Shown piece after piece: positions 22,231-35,118 of a DNA stretch of 64,000 nucleotides. The first letter of the stretch is position 1; every line of letters begins with the position of its first letter. The translations under genes were made by a program, and so were the position numbers. The DNA comes from Pempheris klunzingeri (taxonomy: Eukaryota > Chordata > Actinopteri > Acropomatiformes > Pempheridae), in assembly GCF_042242105.1 (NCBI RefSeq), contig NC_092014.1, forward strand, positions 3,639,874 to 3,703,873, in the 5' to 3' direction. The notes beneath the pieces were generated by a model. It worked only from the letters and a program-made list of their open reading frames with translations. It was not told where the DNA came from and did not search any database.

Positions 22231-24364
22231 ACTTTGTTCCTTCACCGTATGTTTGAATGCAGTGTTTTTTAGGCTCCAGTTCCCTCCGTGATTCGTACCG
22301 GAGGTGAAAGCTTTCGCCGAAATGCAGAAATGCAGACGTTTACGGGAGTGAGTTTTAATCGAGAGGCACTCTTGGAAATGGAAGCATCATCGCATGCTAC
22401 TCTGAGAGCTGCACCATCATGTGAAATTACATTTACTTTAGCTGTAATGAGCAGAGTGCGGCTCCCCGGTGGCTCTCAAGTCCTGCACACGCAGGCCTGA
22501 AACTGGAGACCAACGCTGGCGGCTTCTTTAAAGTTCAAATACAAAGTCTCAGATGTTTTTACACTTTTACCGTGAACTCCCATCATGTCATGGGAGCAGA
22601 TTTTAGCTTTTTACTTCAACTCAGTTCACAGTTTTGTGAATCGATTGATGGATGCTACTTCTTCTACTGTAGAATCGACAATATAAAAGACCCACATGAA
22701 GGGAAATAACTTTTTAAGGCCTCGCGGTCCTTTTCACGGTTTATGGCCGAAACAAAAGCTGATTTATCGATCGATTGGCAGACAATTAAACATCTTTAGG
22801 TTTGGGACTGTCACGGACTGAAGGAGAAATTGAAAGAAATCACAGCGGCCTCTTTAAAATGGTGATTGGCTTTTATTTTATTTTCAATTTCAGACTAATA
22901 TAATAGACTGTCTGCAGTCCTGTCACACACCTATTATTATTTCAAACAGAAGGACGACACTATTATACAGTTTTCGAGCCGTCAACCAGTGCTGAACACG
23001 ATGGGAAGCCTTTCTGAGGGTCTCACTTTGCGGCTCAGCTCTCAGAATATAATGTGATGATTCTGCAAGTGTTACGTCATTGTTTAAATGGAGCACCACA
23101 AGTTTCTCCATCAACAGTCTAAAAGTATATCCACTGAGCACTGAATAAAAAGTGTTGATGTAATCCTCTTACCTGCACGGGTCAGCCTCCAGTTCATGTC
23201 TTCACACACACACACACACACTAAACACCCGACAGTGGATTTGTCTTTGAGGACGATTCATAGAAATTAACTGTCAGTTTAAAAAGTCAAATGTTGGTTT
23301 TATCTGTTTATTTTAGACCAGTGTAACTTGCAGTTTTGAAAATCTGAGTCAGGTCATTATTACATTACAACATTATTATTTATTGGGGGAAAAAAAAAAA
23401 GAGATGAGTGTTTCGGTGCATTCGAGAAAATTCCTCCATCTGAGATGTGAAAGTGGAAACACGTTTAGAAGCTACAAGATGCTGATGCTGATAACTCATC
23501 GTGTAGATTTAGTAGATTCTTTAACCAAAAAGGCCGAAGTCTAATCTTAGATGATTGAATTTCTAGCATTTAGAGACAAAAAAAAAGAAAAACAGAAATA
23601 GGAAACGTGTCACATCGTCTAAAATATCACAGTGAAAAAGCTTTGGATGATCTCGTACTTACCTGAAAACTTGAATTGATTCCTTAAACCCTCTGAGGAA
23701 ACATGCAGAACCACCAGCTGGGCCCTTTAAGGTGAGACACAAATGAAAAATTAAATCCAGAAGAATCAAAAACAGCCCAGCAGATTATTAAATTACTGAG
23801 AAAGAAGGAGCAGAAAACGCATCATACCTGACCAGGAGACGTGTTTGATGTGTGATGATGGGAGAGACCGTCTGTCCGTCTGTCCGTCTGTCCGTCTGTC
23901 TGTCTGTGACTTTGGTCCACACTGAAACATCTCGGCCTCCCATCAACATCCTCAGTGTCTCCTGAGGATGAATCCTCCTGACGGTGGGGATCCACTCCTC
24001 CTTTAGCGCCACCACGAGGTTCACACTTGTAGTCTTTAGTGAAATGTCTCATAGTAATAACTTTCCCGTCACTTTCCACCTGGCGCCACCATCGGATCAA
24101 TTAGTTTAACGCTTTGGATTTTGGCCAAATATCTGTGAAACTAATCACATTTCCATCAGCAAGCCAGCAAACTTCTGCTTGTTAACACGCTGGAATAAGA
24201 TGGGAAACATCAGCATGTCATTTATTAAAAGCATGTAAACATGTCAGCTGCACAGAGCTGCTAGCGTGGCTGTGGACCTCCAGGCAGAGTTACATATTCT
24301 AACTTTAGTATTGCGGCTGAAGGGTCTCAGAGGAAGGAGAATAAAGACACGAGGTCGGTCCTGT
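22231..24364. other. Intergenic DNA between the convergent stx10 and nacc1 genes
   Basis: No exon is recognised. It contains an alternative plus-strand AATAAA at 23144-23149, a short (CA)n at 23203-23221 and a (GTCC/GTCT)n tetranucleotide run at 23874-23908. Otherwise it is unremarkable. Confidence 0.5.
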
Positions 24365-24377
24365 TTGTTAAAAACCG

Positions 24378-24383
24378 TTTATT
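24378..24383 (-). terminator. nacc1: Candidate distal polyadenylation signal on the minus strand
   Basis: The plus strand reads TTTATT, giving AATAAACGG on the minus strand. It is the last strong signal before the stx10 side and is assigned to nacc1 by orientation only. Confidence 0.45.
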
Positions 24384-24631
24384 AAGATATTCAGATTTTT
24401 TTCCTCATTTTTAATCAGTCTGGTTTCTTTTTCTCTTTACAGTAGTTAATGTGCAATTATCTGTATTACTGGGTCACAGTTAGGAATTCACAAAGTTATT
24501 GGCACTTGGAACACATGGGGGAAACACTGGCATGTACACGAGGCGGGGCGGGGGGGGGGCGGTGGCGCAGTTGATTGGATGGGGGTGGGCAGGGCGAGGT
24601 AACACGGCAGGGTCGGGGTAAAGGTCTGGGG

Positions 24632-24632
<1 letters not shown>

Positions 24633-24665
<33 letters not shown>
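24633..24665. repeat. (TG)n microsatellite
   Basis: About 16 TG units within the putative nacc1 3' region, next to a G-rich stretch at 24541-24600. Confidence 0.95.
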
Positions 24666-24666
<1 letters not shown>

Positions 24667-26159
24667 GGGCGGGGTGAGGTCGGGTATTTTCTTTGACATC
24701 AGTAGACGCTACTGCATTGTTTATTTTTTTTTTAGATCCTTTTTTTTCTCCCCCATTTACTTCCAAAAGTTCTTATTTCACTTTTTTTCATTTTTCTGGG
24801 TTATGAAGAATAATAAAGAATAATACCTCATGCTGCGAGTGCACATCTAACAATCAAATAGTGCTTCTATGTCATAATGTACAGTTTATATATTTATATA
24901 TTTATAGTGGAAAAAAACGAGAAAAAGAAAAAAGATTCTGCAGAGTATTTTCACCCAACAACACCAGAGACAAGGAAGAGAAGGAATAAAAAATAGTCAT
25001 TCACGGTTGCTATGATCATATGTAAGCCCGCCTTCCCCCCCTGATCTGTAATATGATGCTGAGGTAAGACTGTGTTGACATGGACTCTCTGCTCGTGTCC
25101 CGTTTCTTGTAAAAACCCTGCGCTGAATGCATTCAAATGGTCCGGGAGCGCTCTGCTGAGGCTCCCGGCTTTAGTTCCTGAAAAACAAAAATGTACCTGC
25201 TTTGTAACGGCAGCCACAGCAGTTCAGAAGCTGCTTGCAGCGCTGAGATATCTGTGGGGATTAAGGTCTGCTATGGCTGAGAGCTCCCGAGGTAAACTGG
25301 TACTTTTTTTTTTTTTTTTTTTTTCTGTTTTTAAACTGCATCAGTGACACGAAGACACACACACACGTCCTGCAACACATCCTGAGAGCCCGCAGGTGTG
25401 TGTGCGCGTGCAAGTTTTTGTATCTCAGAGGTTTGCCCGTTTTGTATTCATTTATACATATACAGTATATATATATATATATTTATATTTATGTGTGTGT
25501 TGTCTCTGGTGTGTAGGGGTTTGGGGAAAGAACCGAGTAAATGTTTCTGGATAGAAGACTAGTGACCTGCCTGCGGAGGGCAGGAAAACAGACGCGTGGA
25601 GCTCGAGGGGCGCGAGGAGGAAAAAGGGTTAGGGTCGACGAGGTCAGGCCGCTGCGCACGCGAAGATGAGGAGGAAGGCGGCCGAGCGAAGAGGAAGGCA
25701 TGGAGAGGGAGAGATAAACGATGAGGATTCCCTTCAGGATCAAGGATCTTGATTCAAGAATGTCTCGCATCCACTTCCCCTCGCTTCTCTGTTCTCAAGT
25801 TTAGCCAGTTTTTTTTTTTTTTTGTTGTTTTACACACTTGACACAACACCTGACGTCCCTCCAGGTTTCCAGCAGGGTCCCCACACAGGAAAAATCCACC
25901 CCGTTTCTAAAAGTGTATTTAAAATGGACATGCCTTGGCCACGTCCTCAACACTCTGTTTGCTTCTCAACAACAAAGCCGCACTACATTTTTAATATTGG
26001 ATCAAATGGCGGTTTCATGTGAAAGGGGGGAAAAGCTCTAAGCGGCATTTTAGCACCTTTCAGCAAACTGTTTTGGTTTTTACAACCGGCAGCTTTACTG
26101 TTTCGACTCACTGTCGTCAGCGTCGTCTCTCGCCTGAGCAGAAACGCTCAGATCAACTC

Positions 26160-26345
26160 GTTGTGCGCCACCGGTCCGAGCACTAGACGGCAGAAAGACA
26201 AAGTTAGCACTAGCTGGTGAAGGTAGTGCAGCGTTTCGTGGCTTGAGAGCCAGATATTGCCCCTCTGGAATTGGTGCAGACCAAAACGGAGCTAAAAGGA
26301 GAGCGAATTCTGGACTTGCATTCATCAGGTGGCCAGACACGTGTT
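26160..26345. repeat. Dispersed repeat, copy 2
   Basis: The stretch from about 26240 (GCTTGAGAGCCAGATATTGC) to CATTCATCAGGTGGCCAGAC resembles the repeat fragment at 5560-5710. The shared core includes AGAC(C/T)AAAA, GAGCTAAAA and GAGAG(C/T)GAAT. I recall this unit as abundant in percomorph genomes but cannot name the family. Confidence 0.5.
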
Positions 26346-28255
26346 GCCAAATGACTGTTAATATCTCGGTGTCTGCTGGGTGTGTTGGACGTGCCCCCAA
26401 GTGGCCAAAAAAATGAGCTGAAGCAGCTTCAAAGGGGAGACACACTAGTTCACTGTTGAATACAGCAAAATGTGTGATTCCGACAACAGGGTTTAAGGGT
26501 GTATTTTTCCTTTAACATTTGGGTTCAGAAAAAAAAAAAAAAAAGGGGGCAATATCAGCCAGATCACACAGTTTTCCATGAAATAAATGAGTGCACGTCA
26601 AACCCCTCTGATGGAGCTGAAAGCTGACAGGACTTCAGATTCGTCCATCTTTGCTTCCTCCATTGATCTTTGAATCAGACGTGACATCTGCTTGGTTTTC
26701 AGTCGAAAGCCGTTTCTCCAGAGAATTTCTGTGTGCGGCTCATGGCCACACTCAAAGACTCGTGTTTACATGACCCAGTGACCCAACGCTTGCTGGGCGA
26801 TCTCACTTTTTCTTTTTTCTGGAATTGTTTTTAAAAAAAAAAGGCCGAGAAATGAGTTCACGTCATGCCAGTTTTCAGACGTACGCAGGAACCCTGTCTG
26901 AATCAACTCCTAACCGTCACCCTTTACTGATACCCCTCACCCACCCGAAGTCCCCCCCTCCCCCCCGATCCCTACCCCCCTTTGAAAAGGAGAGTTTGCA
27001 CAGTCTATGCTCCCCACTTCCCACCTGGGGGGAGACAGGTCAATGGGCACATCATCATCATCATCATCATCATCAGTTTTACAGTAAACAACAGATGTAA
27101 AGAGAGAGAAGAGAAAAACAAAACATACAAAATAAAAAAGGGAATAATAGTACAAAAAGATAAAAACAACAAAAATAAGGAACTTACAAAAAAAAAAAAA
27201 AGAACCCTCACATTACATCTTGATTCCCACCCCCCCCCCAAAATCAACAAAAGTCCCACTTCTGGCACCAGCATCCAAACCACAGACAGGAAGTGACATA
27301 GTGAGCGAGCTCAGAAAGGTGCAGAGGGCTTTGGCTCTACGGGACAGTTGAGCTCTAGCCCAAAGGTGCTTTTATTCATTTATTTTTTTCTCTTAAAGAT
27401 TATTCCACTCTCTCCTCGTCACTTCTGCTCCTTTCTGTGTTTCGGCAGCCGAGACGGGACGTCAGGAGAGAAACCCAGACGGGCCGAGGCGTGGATGGCG
27501 ACTCAAAGCACGAAAACAGCTGCGGCGCTCTTTTTTTTTTCCTTTTTTCTTTTTGGAAGTCACGTCAGCAACTTTCAATCTACTGACGACTTTTATTTGG
27601 CATCTTGGCCCACGTGCGGTGGGCGTTTTGGCGGGTTTTGCGTGTCTTGTGTCGGATTTGTGTGAATGAGCAGCAGAAGCCTCCAGCGGCCTGCCGTTAA
27701 GGTGCTCGGATGAATACAGTGATCGAGACTCTTTCGTTACAATCGTAGCTTGTGTGGGATCACTGCTTCTTGGGATCTCGCCGTCTGGCGGCGGTGGAGG
27801 ATTACTGCAGCCGCCGAGCCCCCCCGCTTTCTCTGAGCTGCAGTAGCTCCATTTGGCCGCCAGGTAACATCTAAAGTAAGTAAAACAGTCAAGCAGCAGT
27901 AGCTTATTCTTTGTGGAGAAGCTGGTCGTAAAACCAGGTCAAGTAAACTTGCTTTGGGTCGATTTTTAATGGAAGCTTGTGCAAGCTTGGCTAGGAAATG
28001 TATTTATATCGTCACAAGACAATGGAGAGCACGATTTTATCAATGAACGGTTCTTTTTTTTTTTTTTTTTAACAGACATTCAGACTCGTGGCCTTAAAAT
28101 GATGTGAGCCCAGCAGTGTTTCGTTTGCCTCGGCTGTCCGTCCATCCATCCATCCATCGGTCAGCCCGTCTGCTTTCCGCAGCACCTGACCCCGGCCCGA
28201 CAACAGCTGTAGTACAATAAAAACCAAACATCTGGTCCAGCATTAAAAGCCCAAC

Positions 28256-28289
28256 CCTCCCTCCCTCCCTCCCTCCCTCCCTCCCTCCC
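28256..28289. repeat. (CCCT)n tetranucleotide repeat
   Basis: About eight CCCT units. A second run of the same motif lies at 30258-30289. Both are within the putative nacc1 3' region. Confidence 0.9.
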
Positions 28290-30525
28290 GCAGCACTTCA
28301 GTCATACAACAATCGCAATGCAAAAATATGTGGTTCTCTTTCTCTAAACTATTTTACAGCTAACCATGTCTCCTCTTTCTCTTTTTGTTATTTTTTACAC
28401 AACTTGGCAACTCTACGTACAGGTGTTAATGTTGAATTATTAGTAGCATCTGTCTTAAAATAACTCTCAATGACTACAGTACACTAGCTCAACTGTAGAA
28501 AACAGACAAAAAAAAACAAAAAAACAGCAACAACGTAATGAGAAACGTAAATGTAAAACAAATTTTTTTTCTTTTCTTTTCTTTTTTTGTTTTTTTTTTT
28601 TAAATGTGTACAAAGCTCTTCTAAAAGCGCGACCAAACTCGCACATCGCTTTGAAAATAAAATAAAAAGAGTCTGCTCTGGCCCCGCTCAACCTTTAGTC
28701 GCAAAACTGTGCTCAGACATAGCTGCCCTACAAAGAGGCAAAAAGCTGCAAACTGTGACGACCTCTACGCGGTCAAAGCTCACAGGTAGGTTTAGATTTC
28801 ATTAAAAATTAAAAAAGAAAAAGAGATTGTGTGATGTACAGCCCATGACGCTGGGCTGACCAGGTTTCACTTTTGCTCTTTGCAGGGCAGAGGAGTGTTC
28901 AAAACTTCTTTATGTAAATCATTCTCTCTCTCTCTCCTCGCAGTAGCTCTCAGCTACCGGCTCGTAACATTTCCTCCAAACCAAAGAGGAAACTAAACAG
29001 AAAACAGACAGATATTTAAAAAAAGAGAATATCCCTTCGCTGTGCTTGTTTGAAGTACGCCAAGTTCCTCTAAAACTTTCATCTTTAAAAACCCCTGGAT
29101 GTGGAGAACAGGCCAAACCCTCAATAATCACCACTTCTACATTCTTCTCTTCTCAAAATGTTGCACAGTGCAAAAAAAAAAAAAAAAAAATCACAAGATG
29201 TTCAACTTCAATAATCATTTCCTGTGTGTATTAGAAGCTTAAAGCACTGGGGTCCAACACTACTAGGTGGATCCAAGGGGTCGCCAGCTGATCAAATTAC
29301 ATCAAACTACACATTATTGCTTTTTTTCTTGTGAAAATTTGGAATATTTCCTCTAACGATTAATTTCCCCATCAACAGCTCTGCCTCTTAACTTCACGTC
29401 TTTCACCAAAGACTGTTTGGTCGGCTCTCTTAGCCAAAAGGGAGGTCTTCGAATTTGCTCGTCTTGTTCGACCGAAGTCTTCAAAAAGAAAAAAAAAACC
29501 CCGGTGATATTCAATTTATCTGAGCAAACGAGGAAATATTTACATTTGGAACCACAACGGAAGCTGAATTAGGTGATTTTAGCGATTGTTCACCCCAAAA
29601 TCTATTGTTTTCTTCTGCAGATCAAGATTCATCTGTTGCTCAACATAAAAACACACAGCAACAACTGCAGATGAGGCTAAAAATCAGCACTACAGTCGCA
29701 GCACGAATGTCTTCACATTATCACGTCGCAGTGCTTTAAAAAGGACAGCGGGGTAAAAACATTCAGCCAATTGTGTTTCTGGACATCCTCCCCACCCCCC
29801 CCACACACACTCTTACAGATTTTTAGTGCAATTTCAACTTTGTGGGAGAAAAAAAAAGCTCATTTTCTTTGTTCTCCAGACGAATCTCAGCTAAAGTTTG
29901 GAAGCTTTGTGTCTCGTCGTCTCGCTGGGGTCATTTTGAAGGATTTAGGCGAGTCTACCATTTAGCCATTCAGCCCACGACCCCACCCTTCTGCAAAATG
30001 CCACGCTACATAAACAAACAAGCACCCAGGTATTTATCTTGGTGGCACAGGGCCAGAGAGAGACGATCACCACCTCCTCCTCCTCCTCCCCCTCCTCTCT
30101 GTCATTAGCCTCCTCTCTCTCTCTCTCTCTCTCCTCTCACTCTTGTCTCTTTGTCTGGATTGTGGCTTCGCTCATGTGACGGCAGACTGCCGCAATGCCT
30201 CATCTGTCCTGGGAGATTCTTAACAAACATCTCCTCCTCAGGAAGAACAGCACCACCTCCTCCCTCCCTCCCTCCCTCCCTCCCTCCCTGCCATCCTCTC
30301 CTCACTGCTCAAGTCTAGGATTGTAGTAATTATTTTTTTTAACCCCACTTCGTCACTTGGTTCAACAGTCTGGTCAATATTAGCGTCATTATCGGCTGCG
30401 TCTCTCGTGGGGACGTTCTGATTTGTCAGCCACAGAAATATAGGGACAGATAGACCTTCCTCATCAATATTGAAAGGTAAATAAAAAAATTTGGACCACA
30501 GTGTCCCATGAGAGGAGGGTGGGCA

Positions 30526-30528
<3 letters not shown>

Positions 30529-30613
<85 letters not shown>

Positions 30614-30751
30614 GCACACATGATGTGCCTGGTCAGATGTACCTAGGCCCATTTATTTGCATATTTGCATTCAAATAGCTCACAGATGCGCATACACACA
30701 CATGCAGCAACATATTTGGCAGACCCATCTGTTGTTGTAGACGGTGCACAT

Positions 30752-30801
<50 letters not shown>

Positions 30802-30931
30802 ACACTCGCAGGTTTGGTAGAGATTTGCATTCTATGAGGAAAATGGAGTCAACAGAAATGAAGCAGCGGTGGATGGAAAATGATGGTTTATGTAATGAAG
30901 CAACAAGGGACCGACACCATTTAGCTCCTTC

Positions 30932-30998
<67 letters not shown>

Positions 30999-31579
30999 AT
31001 GGAGAGAGACATAGGGGGACAGCGGGCGAGAGATGTAGAAATGTATACACAAAGAGGAGACGAGGCTGAAAGAGATGTAAACAAAGAAAATGGAAAACAG
31101 AGAAACACAGAGACAAGCGAGGACAGAGAGGGAGGGAAGAAAAGGAGAGCTGAGGAAAGAAACGAAGAGATGGAGGAGGAGGAGGGGAGGAGGAGGAGGA
31201 GAAGTGTCAGTGTCCTAGCTGCAGTTTTGTGCTGCTGTCCCATGCAGAAGTACAGGACGTTTACCGGGGAAGCTACTGGATACTTCGGGAGGACAAAGGG
31301 GGGGAAAAAAAAAGCCGTGAACAGAAGAGCTGATAGAAAGTGCTCATGAGGCGCTTTGTCTCAAGTCTGTTTTACAACATCTACATGTAAAATAGATATT
31401 TGATGCCAAGGATGTGCAACATGGCCGCAGTACATGTGCAGCTTTGATATGGCACAGATGTGTAGGCTGTGTGCGGTGGATATAGATCTGTGACTCTGCA
31501 GATGTGTGTGTGTAAGGCAGAGAGGGAAGACAAAAACAAACAGCCACTCATCGCAACCTCTGCGCACATACCACCCACT

Positions 31580-31615
<36 letters not shown>

Positions 31616-31752
31616 CACACAGACCTTGCGGAGCTGAGCACCCAAACCACCCACACACAGTGACAGACATGCGCAGTCGCCACATGAAGCCAGACACACA
31701 CGTATGCAGCACATAGATCGAGACGCAGACCCAGCCTGGCATAGGCATGCGC

Positions 31753-31809
<57 letters not shown>

Positions 31810-31950
31810 TACCACTGTCAAAGGCTCTTTCGAGTGAGGAGGCAGACATTAACATGCCATAAATGGAGATGGAGGGATGCGAGCAGGGAGAAGAAAAAAA
31901 AACTGCGTGCATACATTAATATGCAGACACACACACACACACACACACAT
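30529..31950. repeat. Cluster of (CA)n and (TG)n microsatellites
   Basis: On the plus strand: (CA)n at 30529-30611 (about 41 units), (CA)n at 30752-30796, (TG)n at 30935-30996 (about 31 units), (CA)n at 31581-31607, (CA)n at 31756-31806 and (CA)n at 31929-31949. The (TG)n is opposite in sense to its neighbours, so a single transcript across the cluster could fold on itself. A purine-rich GGA tract lies between at 31170-31205. Confidence 0.95.
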
Positions 31951-34813
31951 TAAAAACACACCCACGCATTATGTTCGCCCACAGACGCACACACACACAC
32001 AAAGCCGTCACAAACAGCTCCCAAACCCACCCTGCAACACACCGCGTGCAAAAACACACACCAGTATGCATGCATGCATTCACACAAATCATTCGAGCGT
32101 CCCACCCCCCCCACCCCACCCCACCACCTCCACCCCCCATTCATCCCTCCTCTCTAGGGAGGCTCAGACTGTCCTCTTCTTCCCTCTCTCAGAATTTTTT
32201 TTTTTTCCTCATTTAAGGCGGCGGTTTTAAACAAAGCATAGGAATAGAAAGATTCTTTTTAGAAAAAATAAAAAACAGAAATGTGCAAACTGTCTCCTCC
32301 ATCTTCTCCCCCCCCCACCACCTCCTCCTCCTCCCTGCCAATCGCTTTTATTCTTTCTTTCTGCATCCCTCACGCTTCTTTTGGCCTGTGTCCTCAGTTA
32401 CTGAACTTGGTCTCCACGGATCGTACCATGTGCTCCAGAATAGAGGGTGGGGCACGGTGGGGATTCAAAATAAAATATATATATATATCTTTTTTAAAAA
32501 GCCCCCAGTTTAAACCCCGCTGTGGGACTTTTAGGTGCTTGTCTCAGGACCAAGGGTTCTTTGAACGATAGCCTTTTTTTTTTTTTTTTAATAAGAAATA
32601 ATAAAAAAAACTTGAAATACATGTAAATGTATTAAAAAAACGTAAACATCTTTCCTCAAAAGCGGACAATTATTTTATAACACTGGTCTACAAAACTGGT
32701 TCAGTTCCAGACAGGTTAGGTGACGCCTCAGAGGCTGTTTTTGGTTCTTCTCCGGGGTGTTTTCAACTTTAAGACTTTGTGCAGCGCTGATTCTGTGTTT
32801 CGCTTAAGAGACGGTTTAACGACCTTTCACCTTCAGGGTCTGTGTGTGTGCATGTGTGTGTGTGTGTGTGTGCTCGGCCAAACATCAATATAAACCCGTG
32901 ACAGTGACTGAACGGTTCAACACAGCGGCCTCTGCCCACTTCTGTTGCCACACTGGCAATAAGGTGCTTGAGGTTTTTTTTTATCATTTAAAAAAAAAAA
33001 AAGAAACACACACACCACCAAAAGATGCCAAATCTGTAGAAAAACAACGTCTTATCAGTTGTGTCAAAAAAGCCTAATTTACAATAAAACAAGTCTATAA
33101 TATATCAGTGTGTAAATATGTAAAGCGTATTAGATAATAATGTACCGATCAGTTTGGTTCGCCGGTCCTAGCAGACGATCACATGACGTGACAACAGGGG
33201 GAGTAAAACATAGAAACACGGATGCAACAGCTGGATCATCTGTCGAATTAAACATTCAGCGCGTTCCCTTTTTTAACAATGACGGCACCGTGACGACGAA
33301 GGCTCACCGCTGCCCCCTACAGTCGACGCGTCACATTGGAGTTTCGCTGAGGCGTCTTGCCGACCAGACGAGCTTCGATGTGACCGCCGGTTCTGCCAAA
33401 TACCAAACCAGAGTGACTGTGGCTGGTGCTCGCTGGCCTCCATAACACATCACAGTGCATCACTTTGGGACTGCTTGTTATCACTTCACGGAAACACACC
33501 GTTTCCAGTCTGAGCCTTTTTGCCAAATTGTTTCATGCAGAGAAACGTCAGCACTCGGGGCTCCAGAGTGAAACTTTCCATGTCATCTAGTGCCACTAAA
33601 TACTTCCATCATTAAATAAATAAAACACCAGAGTTAAGACTAAAGTGGTCGTTGGTGCGTAATCAGTTTCTTAATAATAACCATCTACTGAAGTATGACA
33701 CTGTAGTGCAACTACACTTTACACCGTCAGCACCATCTGTCACTTCCACCATCATCGACGCCTGTGCAACATTTTATGTCACTGATTCATTAGCAAGATT
33801 AAATCTAAATTTCTCTGATGCAACAAAGACCGACGACACCTTGACACGACTTCCCCACAGTCGTCATCTTGGCTGCTCTGGTGTCTTGACGTTCATCTAA
33901 AAAAAAAAACGGATCTTAGATTTGTGTGAATCTGGTTTGACCGCGTTCGCTTCGTAGACACAAACTTAACGGGCCGTGTGTAGTTTGGACGTTGGTCAAA
34001 TCTGTTTTTTTACCAACACATGACAGAACACGTTCATTTACAGTTGGCTAACTTTGCTTCCATGTTATTCAAACTACTGCTTTCATCAGGTCTTACAAGA
34101 CCACCAAGAAAGACTGACTTTACCTTGATTGTCTGGGGTCGATTTTATGATTAAAAATATGCCGAGGTCAGTGGCACTAAATCAAGAAGTTCACTTGCAG
34201 CCCCTCTATTCAGCCTCAAACTTAAGAGCAAAAAGCCCTCTTCAGGCGCCGACTGATGACACTATTCAGCTGTGCTGTGGAGGTCAGTTTTTCCAAAGGG
34301 AGACGATCATGTTCTGTATTCTTGTTCTTTTCTTTCTGAGAGCTACCGCACAGCCACGCAAGTATCAAAAGGCAAATATGACTGCAGTATGACTTTCAGG
34401 GTTGTTTCTATGCCAACATTCTTCTTGTGATTTCCATTATTTAGCAGCTTCCCTTTTACATTTCTGCATGCCTCAAATAAAAGCCGGCAACCTCTCAGCC
34501 AAACCGACACGACTTTCGACCATGGCAGCGAAACTTTGCCTTTTCCATCGACGTCATCTACTGTAGCTTCGTTAATCAACGTGAATTTAAGGTGAGCGCT
34601 CACATATGACGAACAACAGCCTTTCAGGTCTGCTTTGGTGTAATTCCCCTTTAATTCCCACGTTGCTCTGGTGTACTGTAGCTGATGCGGCTGACAGCGC
34701 CCAAATGCGTATTAGCCTGTATGTGTGCTCACTGCAGTGATGGGTGAATGAATCGACCAAGCGTGTGTGAAAACACACCGTCTGGCCTCCCGCTCACTCG
34801 CTCTGCTGCAGCA

Positions 34814-34814
<1 letters not shown>

Positions 34815-34859
<45 letters not shown>
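34815..34859. repeat. (CA)n microsatellite
   Basis: About 22 CA units. A further run of similar length lies at 35072-35116. Both are in the putative nacc1 3' region. Confidence 0.95.
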
Positions 34860-34863
<4 letters not shown>

Positions 34864-35070
34864 GTGACCGTTCAAACACACACCTACACATACACACACA
34901 GAGCTGTATGCCTTGCAATGTACCAATGCCTGAATTAGCACCTTGGTCCATGCCAGGCGAGCACGCATCCAGGCAGCAGAGCCTGTGCAGCTAACTGGCA
35001 TGGCTGCGAATATTCTTAGGGAAAACAATTTAAACATGAGCCGAGTACAATAGAACATCACAGCTGTATC

Positions 35071-35118
<48 letters not shown>

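Noticed and set aside
25624..25640. Telomere-like GGGTTAGGGT
   Set aside because: One and a half units only, no array.
30238..31349. Cys-Val and His-Thr repeat proteins of 60-200 residues on both strands
   Set aside because: They are translations of CA/TG microsatellites.
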